From positions 1 to 64,000 of the forward strand of contig NZ_JANZKY010000015.1 in NCBI RefSeq assembly GCF_025770765.1: 64,000 nucleotides of DNA. Direction: 5' to 3'. This document shows, piece by piece, positions 26,068 through 33,828 of the stretch. The notes under the pieces were generated by a model. It was not told the origin of the DNA. It worked only from the letters and a program-made list of their open reading frames with translations, and did not search any database. The DNA is from Propionivibrio soli. Lineage in GTDB: Bacteria; Pseudomonadota; Gammaproteobacteria; Burkholderiales; Rhodocyclaceae. Positions within the stretch are counted from its first letter, which is position 1. Every line of letters starts with the position of its first letter. Both the position numbers and the translations under genes were made by a program.

Positions 26068-27374
26068 CGTTCCGCCTCGATAAGGAGGCGACGCTTGCCG
26101 CGATGTAGAAGCGTCGTCTCGGCCGAAGTCGCGGCAGTTACGCGCACACCGGCGGCCTTCAAGGTGGGGATGGCCTCAACGGCGACGCGCACCGCTGATG
26201 CGATGGCCATGCCGCCGTTGCTGGTCGGCACGGTGCAACTCACGTCGAGATCGAGCCAGGGCGGAACGCCGGCTCGGAAAACAGCATGAAAATCGGCGAC
26301 GCCCGGAACGGCGAAAACGGTTTCATCGAGCATGCCGATTGTCAGGTGGCCCGTAGTGCCCAGGTCCACGCCGCCGGATACCCGGCGTGCGATGCGCTGC
26401 AGGCGGCGCAGCGGCGAACCGCAAGGGCAGGGGTCGGGGAGCAGGCGCGAGAGATCGCCGGTACGGTAACGAATCAGCGGCATGCCGCGCCGGCGCAAGG
26501 TGGTGACGACCACTTCGCCCGGTTCGCCGAGCGGTACGGCCTCGCCGCTCGCCGGATCGACAACCTCGACGAGCAGTTCGCTCTCCCGCACGTGGTAGCC
26601 GGCATGCGCGGAGCAATCGACGCCGCCGCCCAACCCCATCTCCGTCATGCCGTAGTGTTCGAATACCTCGCAGCCCCAGAGGTCGGCGAGCCGGCGGCGC
26701 AGGCTTTCGGCGGCGTGATCGGCGCTCAGGAGCACGCTGCGGACGCTTGTCGGCGAGCCCTTGGCTGCCGCGTGGCACGCGATGGCAAGCACCGCCACCG
26801 GTGTGCCGGCGACGACATCGGGGCGCTCTTTGCGCAGGACAGCTGCGGCGGCCTCCGGATCTTCGGGCCAGCCGTGCAGAATCGGCATTGCACCCAGGCG
26901 AGCAAGAGCCCGCGCGAGCAGATCGCCGACGCTTCCTTGTCGGCCGCCAGGAAACAGAATCAGCACCCGGTCGCCAGGTCGTGCCGGCAACTGCATGCCA
27001 TGGGTGAAGAAATCGAGCGTCGCTTCCAGCTCTTCAGACATGAAGAACAGGCGCTTGGGCGCTCCGCTGGTGCCCGAACTGTCGAGCGTGACGACATGGC
27101 TGATCGCGTTTTGGGAAACGCAAAGCAGTGGCGGATCGTTGCGGCGCAGGTCGTCGGCGGTGGTCAGTGGCAGCCGGGGCAGGTCGCCCAGAGCCTTCAA
27201 TTCCGCCGCATCGATGTCTTCTAGCCGGCGCCGGTAGAAGGGGCTGGCGCGTTTCGCCCAGTCCACCGTCTCGCGCAGCCAAAGCCGCTGATAGACATCC
27301 AAGGCGGCCCGCGTCAGCGGCAACTCGCTGCCGATCGCGCGCGCTGTCCAGGCGTCGAGCGGGTTTTCCTGCAT
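26064..27374 (-). CDS. PaaK-like AMP-forming CoA ligase (DVU_1553-type)
   Basis: A 436-residue member of the phenylacetate-CoA ligase branch of the adenylate-forming enzymes. The ATP loop is SSGTSGAPKR, the adenine motif is EHYGMTEMG, and LIRYRTGDLSRL and the GDL Asp follow. A CPCGSPLRRL segment may bind zinc. The C-terminal domain is short. The gene is sandwiched between a radical SAM gene and a phosphatase in an operon led by a molybdenum aldehyde oxidoreductase, as I recall for DVU_1553 in Desulfovibrio. It probably activates a carboxylate as a step in an unknown cofactor pathway or on the oxidoreductase product. Confidence 0.85.
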   Translation of the reverse strand: MQENPLDAWTARAIGSELPLTRAALDVYQRLWLRETVDWAKRASPFYRRRLEDIDAAELKALGDLPRLPLTTADDLRRNDPPLLCVSQNAISHVVTLDSSGTSGAPKRLFFMSEELEATLDFFTHGMQLPARPGDRVLILFPGGRQGSVGDLLARALARLGAMPILHGWPEDPEAAAAVLRKERPDVVAGTPVAVLAIACHAAAKGSPTSVRSVLLSADHAAESLRRRLADLWGCEVFEHYGMTEMGLGGGVDCSAHAGYHVRESELLVEVVDPASGEAVPLGEPGEVVVTTLRRRGMPLIRYRTGDLSRLLPDPCPCGSPLRRLQRIARRVSGGVDLGTTGHLTIGMLDETVFAVPGVADFHAVFRAGVPPWLDLDVSCTVPTSNGGMAIASAVRVAVEAIPTLKAAGVRVTAATSAETTLLHRGKRRLLIEAER

Positions 27375-27378
27375 GGTT

Positions 27379-28779
27379 TCAAGCCTCGGCCAGCGCGGAC
27401 GCGCGGTACAGCGACTCGCCGGACATCGACGTGAGGTTGTGGGCGCAGAACGGGATCACACGGCGGTCCGCGGAGACGACATGGATGAAGCACTCCCGCA
27501 GCCGCTCGAGGTCGAGCGTCCAGGCGTCCTGAAAGGCCATGCCCGAGATGCTGAACGTGTGACCGCGTGCGGCCAGAAAGGCGTCGAAACTTGACACGTC
27601 GGCGCCCGCGACGGGCATCCGGTTATCCGGCTGCCGTGTGGTTGCCGCCCAGCGTTGCGCCACGACGCGGCGCGAAGGAGACGCATCGTCAGAAGGCTTG
27701 CCGCATCCGCACCCGGCGTTCGTTTCCCGGTCTTGCGCCTGCGCGGTGCTGCAACACGCCGTACGCCGCGCCGAGTGCAAGCGGCCCGCGCCGTCGATCT
27801 CGAACTTGCCGACGAAGGAACACAACGCGTGTTCCGAGGTACCGGGACCGAAATCCTCGACGCGGATCCGGCCGCTGGTTTGGCGCTCAATCTCGGTCAT
27901 CACTTCCGGCAGTGTGATGCGTTGCGCATCAACGGGCGACGTCGGATAGCGGCCGAAGTAGCTGATCGGCTGGAAATGCACCGCGCGCACCGCAGGCACG
28001 TGTGCCAAAGCGAAGTCGATAATGGTGCCGATCTCGCCGATATTCACGTTCGGAACCAGCGTCGGCACCAGCACGATGGCGAGCCCGGCTTCGGCACAGT
28101 TCTGGATCGCTTGTCGCTTGATCTCAAGCAGCCGCGCGCCGCGCACTCTCTCATACGTTGCGTCATTGACGCCGTCGAATTGCAGGAAGGCGCAATCGAG
28201 GCCGGCGCCGGCCAGCGTTCGCGCGTAGCCCGTCTCTTTGGCAAGGCGAATGCCGTTGGTATTGATCTGCACGAACCCGAAACCGCGCGACCGGATGCGT
28301 TCGATGATCGTCGGCAGATCGTCGCGCACCGTCGGCTCGCCGCCGGAGAGCTGGATATTGATCGGGCTGCCGTGTGCTCGCAGGCCCTCGGCCCACGTTT
28401 CGATTTCTTCGAGCGACGGATCGTCGTTGCGATCAGCGCTTCCGGCGTCTGCAAAGCAGACAGGGCAGCGCAGGTTGCAGCGCTGCGTCACTTCGAGCAG
28501 CACGCAGCAGCTTTGCTGACGGTGATCGGGGCACAAACCGCAGTCGTAGGGGCAGCCCTGGCGGACGGTCGTCTCGGCAACCGGTGGCGTGGCGGTTCGG
28601 CTGCCTCGCTCTAGCCATCGCTGGTAGGTGGTCAAGCCGCGCCAGATAATCGTCTTGAACTCGCCATGCTCCGGGCAGTGCTTGATGAGGAAAACCTCAT
28701 CGCCTTCCGCCACACGTCTGGCGTCGATCCGTCGCAGGCAGACCGGGCAGATGCTTTCGGTAACGGCAAGGAGCGACAC
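27379..28779 (-). CDS. Radical SAM protein of the TrsS / DVU_1554 type
   Basis: A 466-residue radical SAM enzyme. The start is GTG at 28779, which follows the TAG of the upstream gene by 2 bp and has GAGG upstream; the longer frame is only read-through of that gene. Residues 11-14 (CPVC), 35 (CPEHG), 76-83 (CPYDCGLC) and 91-92 form an N-terminal cysteine cluster. The SAM [4Fe-4S] motif CNLRCPVC is at 101-108. The SPASM-like C terminus is Cys-rich (TACCSTA, GCGCG). This arrangement also occurs in enzymes related to tetraether synthase and to SAM-dependent C-alkylating enzymes. Some relatives are selenoproteins, but no in-frame TGA is needed here. The substrate is unknown. Confidence 0.85.
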   Translation of the reverse strand: MSLLAVTESICPVCLRRIDARRVAEGDEVFLIKHCPEHGEFKTIIWRGLTTYQRWLERGSRTATPPVAETTVRQGCPYDCGLCPDHRQQSCCVLLEVTQRCNLRCPVCFADAGSADRNDDPSLEEIETWAEGLRAHGSPINIQLSGGEPTVRDDLPTIIERIRSRGFGFVQINTNGIRLAKETGYARTLAGAGLDCAFLQFDGVNDATYERVRGARLLEIKRQAIQNCAEAGLAIVLVPTLVPNVNIGEIGTIIDFALAHVPAVRAVHFQPISYFGRYPTSPVDAQRITLPEVMTEIERQTSGRIRVEDFGPGTSEHALCSFVGKFEIDGAGRLHSARRTACCSTAQAQDRETNAGCGCGKPSDDASPSRRVVAQRWAATTRQPDNRMPVAGADVSSFDAFLAARGHTFSISGMAFQDAWTLDLERLRECFIHVVSADRRVIPFCAHNLTSMSGESLYRASALAEA

Positions 28780-28781
28780 GA

Positions 28782-29939
28782 CTATGCCTCGGCAGGTATG
28801 CCGCAGTCCGCGAGGATGGCGGACATCGGCGCGCGTGCGCGGCGTTCGATGACGCGATAGATTTCGCAAGCGGTCTCGTAACGACGCCTTGCTCCTTGCA
28901 AGGACTCTGGCTGATCGCGGAAGCGTTCGAACGAAGGCTTGTAGCGCTCCTCGAGCGACACCCGGCGGTCCGTGCGCACTAGTTTGTCGGCCAGGAATAC
29001 GACGGCCGCCTCGTTCGGCGTCGTGCCGTCGAAGGTCATGGCCATATGCTGACGGATGATTTCCGCGACCGCAGGATAGCCCAACGAGGCGATGATAGAG
29101 GCTCCCAATTCGGCGTGTCCCGGCTCGCCCTTCGCAATGTCGTGCAAAAGGCTGGCGGCGATGACGAGCTGCCGGTCGATGCGCACCCCGCGTTCGGACA
29201 GGCGCGTGGCGATCGTGCGGGCAATGGCCGCTACCGCCCGGCCGTGACGGCGCAGTGGCTCGGCGATCGGCCGCGTGGATAGAATCGCTTCGCACTCGGC
29301 TGGCGTCGGCAAATGGCGGCGTTCGGCCAGGCCAACGAGTTGGGCGTAGTCTTCCGGCGTGTCCATGTCGAGCATCACGCCTTCATCGAGGACGTCGACA
29401 TCGGCTGAGTCGGCTTGATGCTTCCTCAACAGTTCGCGTAGGCCGCCTTCGCCCTTGCCGGCAAGTATTTCGGCGAACAGGGCGCTCGATACGAGAGGAG
29501 GGTGGCCGCGCTGTCCGCTGAAGCGCGGATACGTAATCGGAGCCCGGCGTTGCGCGAAGGCTTCGGCGAGCGCGGCGACCGACTCCGGACGCACGAGCGG
29601 GATATCCACCGGCAAAAGAAAGCAGGCATCGACGGTTGGCAGAAGCGAACCGATGCCAGCCTGAATGCTCGAGTACATGCCTTGCTGGTAGTCGGGATTG
29701 CGCACGACGGTGGCGCCGATACTGACGACGACCGGCTCGATCTGTTCCGCGCAGTGGCCGGTAACGACACCGATGCGATCGATGCCCGCCGCCCGGAGCA
29801 TCGCCACGACGTGCGCAATGACTGATGTTCCGGCGATCGGCAGCAGTGGCTTGAACCGGCCCATGCGGCTCGAATACCCCGCCGCCAGGATCAGTGCAGC
29901 CAACACCGGAGACGAATTGTTGTTTATCGGTTGCTCCAT
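28782..29939 (-). CDS. MocA/MobA-like nucleotidyltransferase fused to an HD domain (DVU_1551-type)
   Basis: A 385-residue protein, ATG at 29939 with GGGGAGGAG upstream. The N-terminal half (about 10-200) is a molybdopterin nucleotidyltransferase fold (LILAAGYSSRMGRFKPLLP, then LLPVDIPLVRPE and RGHPPLVSS). That is the pattern of MocA, which makes the cytosine dinucleotide form of the molybdenum cofactor used by xanthine-oxidase-family enzymes such as Mop. The C-terminal half (about 225-345) has an HD phosphohydrolase motif (LLHDIAKGEPGH). The HD fusion is unusual for MocA and may degrade or edit a nucleotide. Its start overlaps the end of the upstream gene by 16 bp. Confidence 0.87.
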   Translation of the reverse strand: MEQPINNNSSPVLAALILAAGYSSRMGRFKPLLPIAGTSVIAHVVAMLRAAGIDRIGVVTGHCAEQIEPVVVSIGATVVRNPDYQQGMYSSIQAGIGSLLPTVDACFLLPVDIPLVRPESVAALAEAFAQRRAPITYPRFSGQRGHPPLVSSALFAEILAGKGEGGLRELLRKHQADSADVDVLDEGVMLDMDTPEDYAQLVGLAERRHLPTPAECEAILSTRPIAEPLRRHGRAVAAIARTIATRLSERGVRIDRQLVIAASLLHDIAKGEPGHAELGASIIASLGYPAVAEIIRQHMAMTFDGTTPNEAAVVFLADKLVRTDRRVSLEERYKPSFERFRDQPESLQGARRRYETACEIYRVIERRARAPMSAILADCGIPAEA

Positions 29940-30391
29940 GACTGCTCCTCCCCGCTTTTCCCGTCGAGATCGAAGCCGTTCGCTTCGAGCACCTCGCGCG
30001 CCTTGTGTACGCATTCTAGTATCAGCCCGGGACAGCGTTCGGCTCGCTGCATGGGATTGGCGCCGGTAATTTGCGCGCAGTCGGAACCCCCGAAGCGCTG
30101 CTCGCAATCCTCGCGGAACCAGTCGACGTATTCCTCAAGCATGCGCGGCAATTTCTCATGCTCACCCTGGCGTGCCCCGTCCATGCCGGCATACATCCCG
30201 ATCAGGCAGCAACCGCCGGTCAATGCTCCGCAGGTCAGGCCGCACCCCAAACCGGTAGCTAGCCCGGACATCGCGCGAAGCAACTCGGGGTTATCCTTGC
30301 CCAGCGCGTCGAGCCCGATCTGTACCAGGATGTGGCTGCATTTATAGCCTTTGAGGGTGAGTTCGGCGACGCGGAAATCGTCGTTGTTCAT
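29924..30391 (-). CDS. C-GCAxxG-C-C family protein (DVU_1555-type)
   Basis: A 155-residue protein of the C_GCAxxG_C_C redox family. The cysteine signature reads GLGCGLTCGALTGGCC (about residues 47-62), with further Cys in KCSH, EDCEQ, SDCAQ, ERCPG and LECV. Members are thought to hold iron-sulfur clusters or act as thiol redox partners, but none has a firm function. It lies between the methyltransferase and nucleotidyltransferase genes, the same order I recall for Desulfovibrio. Confidence 0.85.
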   Translation of the reverse strand: MNNDDFRVAELTLKGYKCSHILVQIGLDALGKDNPELLRAMSGLATGLGCGLTCGALTGGCCLIGMYAGMDGARQGEHEKLPRMLEEYVDWFREDCEQRFGGSDCAQITGANPMQRAERCPGLILECVHKAREVLEANGFDLDGKSGEEQSWSNR

Positions 30392-30403
30392 GTCATCCGG
30401 TTC

Positions 30404-31108
30404 TCAGTGTGTTCTTGCGTCGCGGGTGGCGACGAGAAGGAAGTAACCCGGGCGGCGAGCCCGCAATGCCTCGGCGTAGGCCGGGCCATCGCCATTCCAC
30501 AATGCCTCGGCTCCTTGTCCGGAGAAGATGAGTTGCGCGACAAACGTTCTGAGCCGGTCGGAATGGTCTTCCCAGCGCTGTACGACGAAGCCAGCCTCGG
30601 TAAATGCGGTCAAGATGGCCTCGCGGCACATCATGCCGCCGAGGCATCCCGGCAGCGGAGATGGCGAGGCGCCGTCCGCACGCGCGAACAGGTCGGTGAC
30701 CGCGATACGACCGCCGGGGCGCAGAACGCGTCGACATTCACCGAGCGCCGCCGTCGTGTAGCCGATCAGGGAGAGAGCGCATTCGGCGAGCACGCCGTCG
30801 AGCGATCCGTCGGCGAATGGCAGGCGATGCGCATCGCCGGCGACCATCGCGAGTTCCGGCATGGTGCGCCGTGCCCGAGCCAGCCGCGACACGGCGAGAT
30901 CGAGTCCGAGAGCGCAGCAACCCAAGTCGCGTAACTGTTGCGTGGCAACACCTACGCCGCAGCCGAGATCGAGTACGCGTTCGCCAGCGCGGAAGCCGGC
31001 ACAGAGTAAAGCATGTCGCGTGAGTTCGTCGCCGCCCGGGCGCAGGGGCTTACCGGCATCATGGCAGCCGCTTTGGTACGGATGTTCGAGCGTGCATGAA
31101 CTCTTCAT
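30404..31108 (-). CDS. Class I SAM-dependent methyltransferase (TrsM / DVU_1556-type)
   Basis: A 234-residue methyltransferase. The SAM motif VLDLGCGVGVATQQL (about 45-60) is followed by LGLDLAVSRLARAR, MVAGDAHRLPFADGSLDGV and RVLRPGGRIAVTDLF. A Cys-containing N terminus (MKSSCTLEHPYQSGCH) and CLGGMMCRE hint at a metal or thiol substrate. It overlaps the CxxC-protein gene upstream by 4 bp. Its substrate is presumably an intermediate of the unknown pathway shared with the radical SAM and CoA-ligase genes. Confidence 0.85.
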   Translation of the reverse strand: MKSSCTLEHPYQSGCHDAGKPLRPGGDELTRHALLCAGFRAGERVLDLGCGVGVATQQLRDLGCCALGLDLAVSRLARARRTMPELAMVAGDAHRLPFADGSLDGVLAECALSLIGYTTAALGECRRVLRPGGRIAVTDLFARADGASPSPLPGCLGGMMCREAILTAFTEAGFVVQRWEDHSDRLRTFVAQLIFSGQGAEALWNGDGPAYAEALRARRPGYFLLVATRDARTH

Positions 31109-31311
31109 TTGTCTTCAAGCGCTTGTTCGACCTGCAGCATCTTGCCTTGCGCCAGCGCTTCGGAGACGTAAACGAATCCGCAGCCGGGGCAACGCGGCAG
31201 GTCGACCTCGAACGAACTACCGAGGTAGCTTGCCTTGACCTTACCGAGAACCAGAGGTTGGCGGCAGGCTGCGCACAGGAGTTCAGTTTCGACGGGGGCG
31301 TTCGTATTCAT
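31105..31311 (-). CDS. Small two-CxxC redox or zinc protein (DVU_1557-type)
   Basis: A 68-residue protein with two CxxC pairs (LLCAACRQPL near 12-15 and PRCPGCGFVYV near 40-43). This is a rubredoxin-like or zinc-ribbon layout. It overlaps both neighbours by 4 bp, so translation is coupled. It may be the electron carrier between the FAD/FeS protein encoded upstream and the Mop enzyme or the radical SAM protein. Confidence 0.85.
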   Translation of the reverse strand: MNTNAPVETELLCAACRQPLVLGKVKASYLGSSFEVDLPRCPGCGFVYVSEALAQGKMLQVEQALEDK

Positions 31312-33632
31312 GAAGCAGCCTCCACGTCCATGCGGTGGCTATAAGCGCCGTGAATGACGTAGCAACCGCTGTCGGCGTCGATTGCGTATTCGACCCAGTA
31401 GGTGATGCGCAGTGGCCGGTGGCTGGCAACGAAACGCCCGGTCTTGCCGTTCAGCAGACGTTGCCCCGTACGCTCGGCGTGGCGAAGAACCTGGCGGAGA
31501 TCGTCGGTGAGAATCAGTTTCCGCTCGAGGTCGGCTTGTACTTGGGGCGAGATGACGAGTCGTATAGCGTCGGTTGGCTCTTCCATGGCTTCATTCCATA
31601 ACTCGCGCAGCAGACTTCGCTTCAGCCGGCCACGATTCTCCTGGCGCCGCGAGAATCCCGGGTCCGGGCGCGCGGCCGGGTCGTCGCCGTCCGGAAAAAG
31701 CAGATCCAGAACATGCACCGCCCGTTTGTCGCGTCGGGCGAAGTTGTCGCGGCACATGGCGCAGTAGGTCAGGTAATCGGAATTGCTTTGGCCGATGCGC
31801 CGGTCAAGCGCCTTGTCGGCGATCTCGCGGTTGGCGAACTGCGCAAGACCGCCGAAGCCGCAACAGGAGGTGAGTTGCGGGCCGTCCAGCTCGGTGGTCT
31901 TTGTGCCGCAACGGTCCAGCAAGTGGCGCACGGCATCCTGAATCGCCGGTTCGTGCCGTGTGGTGCAGGGGTCGTGGATGGCCAACGCCATGCGACTGTT
32001 CTGAGCCGCCGTTGCTTCTCCCGGCAATTTCCCCCGCGCTAGAACGGGCCACAGCGACTCGACCGGAACCTCCGGCAGATGATCGGCGATCATCCGGTAG
32101 CAGCTCGAACAGGCAGTGAGCACAAGCGGCCGGCCGAGGCTCTGCCATGCGGCTGAGAACTCGGCGTGGGTCTCGGCAAATAGGTCTGCGCGGCCGGCCC
32201 AGTGCGCTGGCGCCCCGCAGCAGCCCAGCATAAGCCCGACGCCATCGTCGATCGTGGCGCACAGATGCGCATAGACGCGCTCCACCTGCTCGGGCGACGA
32301 GGCGGCCAATTGGCAGCCGGGATAGAAGACCACCGCGCTTTGCTTGAATCCGGGTTGGTGCCGGGTCAGCGTGAACGCGTCGCTGCGGCTGTAAGCCAGG
32401 TCGCGCAATGCGAAATCGTGATGGGAAACGGGCATCTTGCCCTTGCCGACCATGCCTTCGCGAGCCGACAGGCATACGTCGCCCATGCTGAGTTTCTCCG
32501 GGCAAACCTCGGCGCATAGACCGCACAGCATGCAGGAATCGATCATGCGGTTCGCTTTGCGGGCGCCCATGACGATCGTTTCGTTGTTGTAGATCTCGCG
32601 GATGTAGCGCTTCGGATAGCCGCCATAGTGCTCGAGGTAGGGGCAGGACCGCACGCACTCGCGGCAGTGGCAGGGGAAGCAACGCGTTGCCTCGGCCTGC
32701 GCTTCCGCCGGGGTATAGCCGTTGTCGGGGTCCGCCGGAACGATCGCCGCAGAGGGCGCATGTCGAGCGAGATTGACGTGAAGCCGCGTCGACTGGCTTC
32801 CCTGGCCCTCGCGATTGGCGGTCAGCGACGCACCTTGCAGCAGGCGGTCGATCGACAACGCGGCGCAACGGCCGTCTTGGAGCGAGGTGATCGGTGAGTA
32901 CGTGTGGGGTGTGCTGCCGTAGCGATGGCTGCCGCCGGCAAAGATTTTCGGATGTCGGCTGGCGTAGGTGAGCGCATCGACGGCGATGCGGCCGTCGGGC
33001 GTGAGATCGACCAGAACGGCCAGATCCGGTACGGCCTGGGCACCCAATCCCAGATAGACCGCATCGAACTCCTTGGCGAGCGCGGTGATATCTGGCCGTT
33101 CGCCGCAGTGGAAGACGATGCCGGTGTTGTCGAAGCGCGCCAAGTCGGCGTCGATCGCGGCGGAGGGCAGCCGCGGATCGCCGCGCAGGCGGGCGAAGAG
33201 TTGCAGTCCGCTTTCGAAGACGGCGACTTCATGCCCCTTGACGATGAGGTCGGCCGCTGCGGTCAGGCCGGAGAGCCCGGCGCCAACGACCGCAACGCGC
33301 TTCCGTTCCGTCGCCCGACCACGACGGAACGGCGATGCCGCGAGACTGCTGCTCACCACAGCGCGCTCGAGTGCGTGGATGCGAATGGCTTCGCCGGCCT
33401 CGGCGCGCCGGCAGACCGATTCGCACGGATGATCGCAGAGATGGCCGATGATGTTGGGGAAGGGGATGAAGCGGCAGAACAACGCTTGCGCGGCCTTGAA
33501 GTCCCCCTTGGCCAGCAATTCGGCCAAGCCGCGCGCGTCAACGTGCACCGGGCACGCGGCGGCGCATGCCGGTGGCGATTCCTCGATGCAGCGCGATTCC
33601 CAGATTCTGACTTGCTGGCCGTCCATCACCAT
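31308..33632 (-). CDS. FAD/NAD(P)-binding iron-sulfur oxidoreductase with CCG (HdrB-like) domains (DVU_1558-type)
   Basis: A 774-residue fusion. The N terminus is a GltD-like cysteine domain (ACAAACPVHVD, HLCDHPCESVC) and a FAD-binding fold (VAVVGAGLSGLTAAADL). FeS motifs of the 4Fe-4S type follow (CFPCHCRECVRSCP, CMLCGLCAEVCP). Two CCG motifs (LGCCGAPAH and SCCGFGG) like those of heterodisulfide reductase HdrB/HdrD come next. The C terminus (about 660-774) has no obvious redox motif. The layout suggests an electron hub between a pyridine nucleotide or thiol and ferredoxin, possibly bifurcating. It lies just after the Mop gene, and the start may be 33632 or 33626. Confidence 0.85.
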   Translation of the reverse strand: MVMDGQQVRIWESRCIEESPPACAAACPVHVDARGLAELLAKGDFKAAQALFCRFIPFPNIIGHLCDHPCESVCRRAEAGEAIRIHALERAVVSSSLAASPFRRGRATERKRVAVVGAGLSGLTAAADLIVKGHEVAVFESGLQLFARLRGDPRLPSAAIDADLARFDNTGIVFHCGERPDITALAKEFDAVYLGLGAQAVPDLAVLVDLTPDGRIAVDALTYASRHPKIFAGGSHRYGSTPHTYSPITSLQDGRCAALSIDRLLQGASLTANREGQGSQSTRLHVNLARHAPSAAIVPADPDNGYTPAEAQAEATRCFPCHCRECVRSCPYLEHYGGYPKRYIREIYNNETIVMGARKANRMIDSCMLCGLCAEVCPEKLSMGDVCLSAREGMVGKGKMPVSHHDFALRDLAYSRSDAFTLTRHQPGFKQSAVVFYPGCQLAASSPEQVERVYAHLCATIDDGVGLMLGCCGAPAHWAGRADLFAETHAEFSAAWQSLGRPLVLTACSSCYRMIADHLPEVPVESLWPVLARGKLPGEATAAQNSRMALAIHDPCTTRHEPAIQDAVRHLLDRCGTKTTELDGPQLTSCCGFGGLAQFANREIADKALDRRIGQSNSDYLTYCAMCRDNFARRDKRAVHVLDLLFPDGDDPAARPDPGFSRRQENRGRLKRSLLRELWNEAMEEPTDAIRLVISPQVQADLERKLILTDDLRQVLRHAERTGQRLLNGKTGRFVASHRPLRITYWVEYAIDADSGCYVIHGAYSHRMDVEAAS

Positions 33633-33793
33633 TCCAGTTGTTCAAACAAACAATTCAGTTTAGGCGGCGACCATGGCGGGCGCCGCAAAGATCGCCTCCG
33701 AACCTTCTCCGTCCTAAAAGAAGGTCCGTCGGCTTTTTTGATCGTCTTCGCGGTACCCGCCATCGCCGGCTGCTCTTTCGATATTCGACGACC

Positions 33794-33819
33794 GCGGACG
33801 CCGGTGAAGCGGCGTCCGC
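33794..33819 (-). terminator. Hairpin after the Mop aldehyde oxidoreductase gene
   Basis: GCGGACGCCG (33794-33803) pairs perfectly with CGGCGTCCGC (33810-33819) over a 6-base loop, 10 bp past the Mop stop codon. There is no T-run, so it more likely causes partial termination or stabilises the mop mRNA than ends the operon. The 196-bp gap it sits in is the largest inside the operon downstream of mop. Confidence 0.5.
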
Positions 33820-33828
33820 AGCCCGGCC

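Noticed and set aside
27379-28779. Selenocysteine in the radical SAM protein
   Set aside because: Some relatives are described as selenoproteins, but here the frame needs no TGA read-through and all cluster positions are Cys.
28780-29295. N-terminal 172 residues of the long frame containing the radical SAM gene
   Set aside because: This part overlaps the nucleotidyltransferase-HD gene in another frame; the GTG at 28779 with GAGG upstream is a better start.
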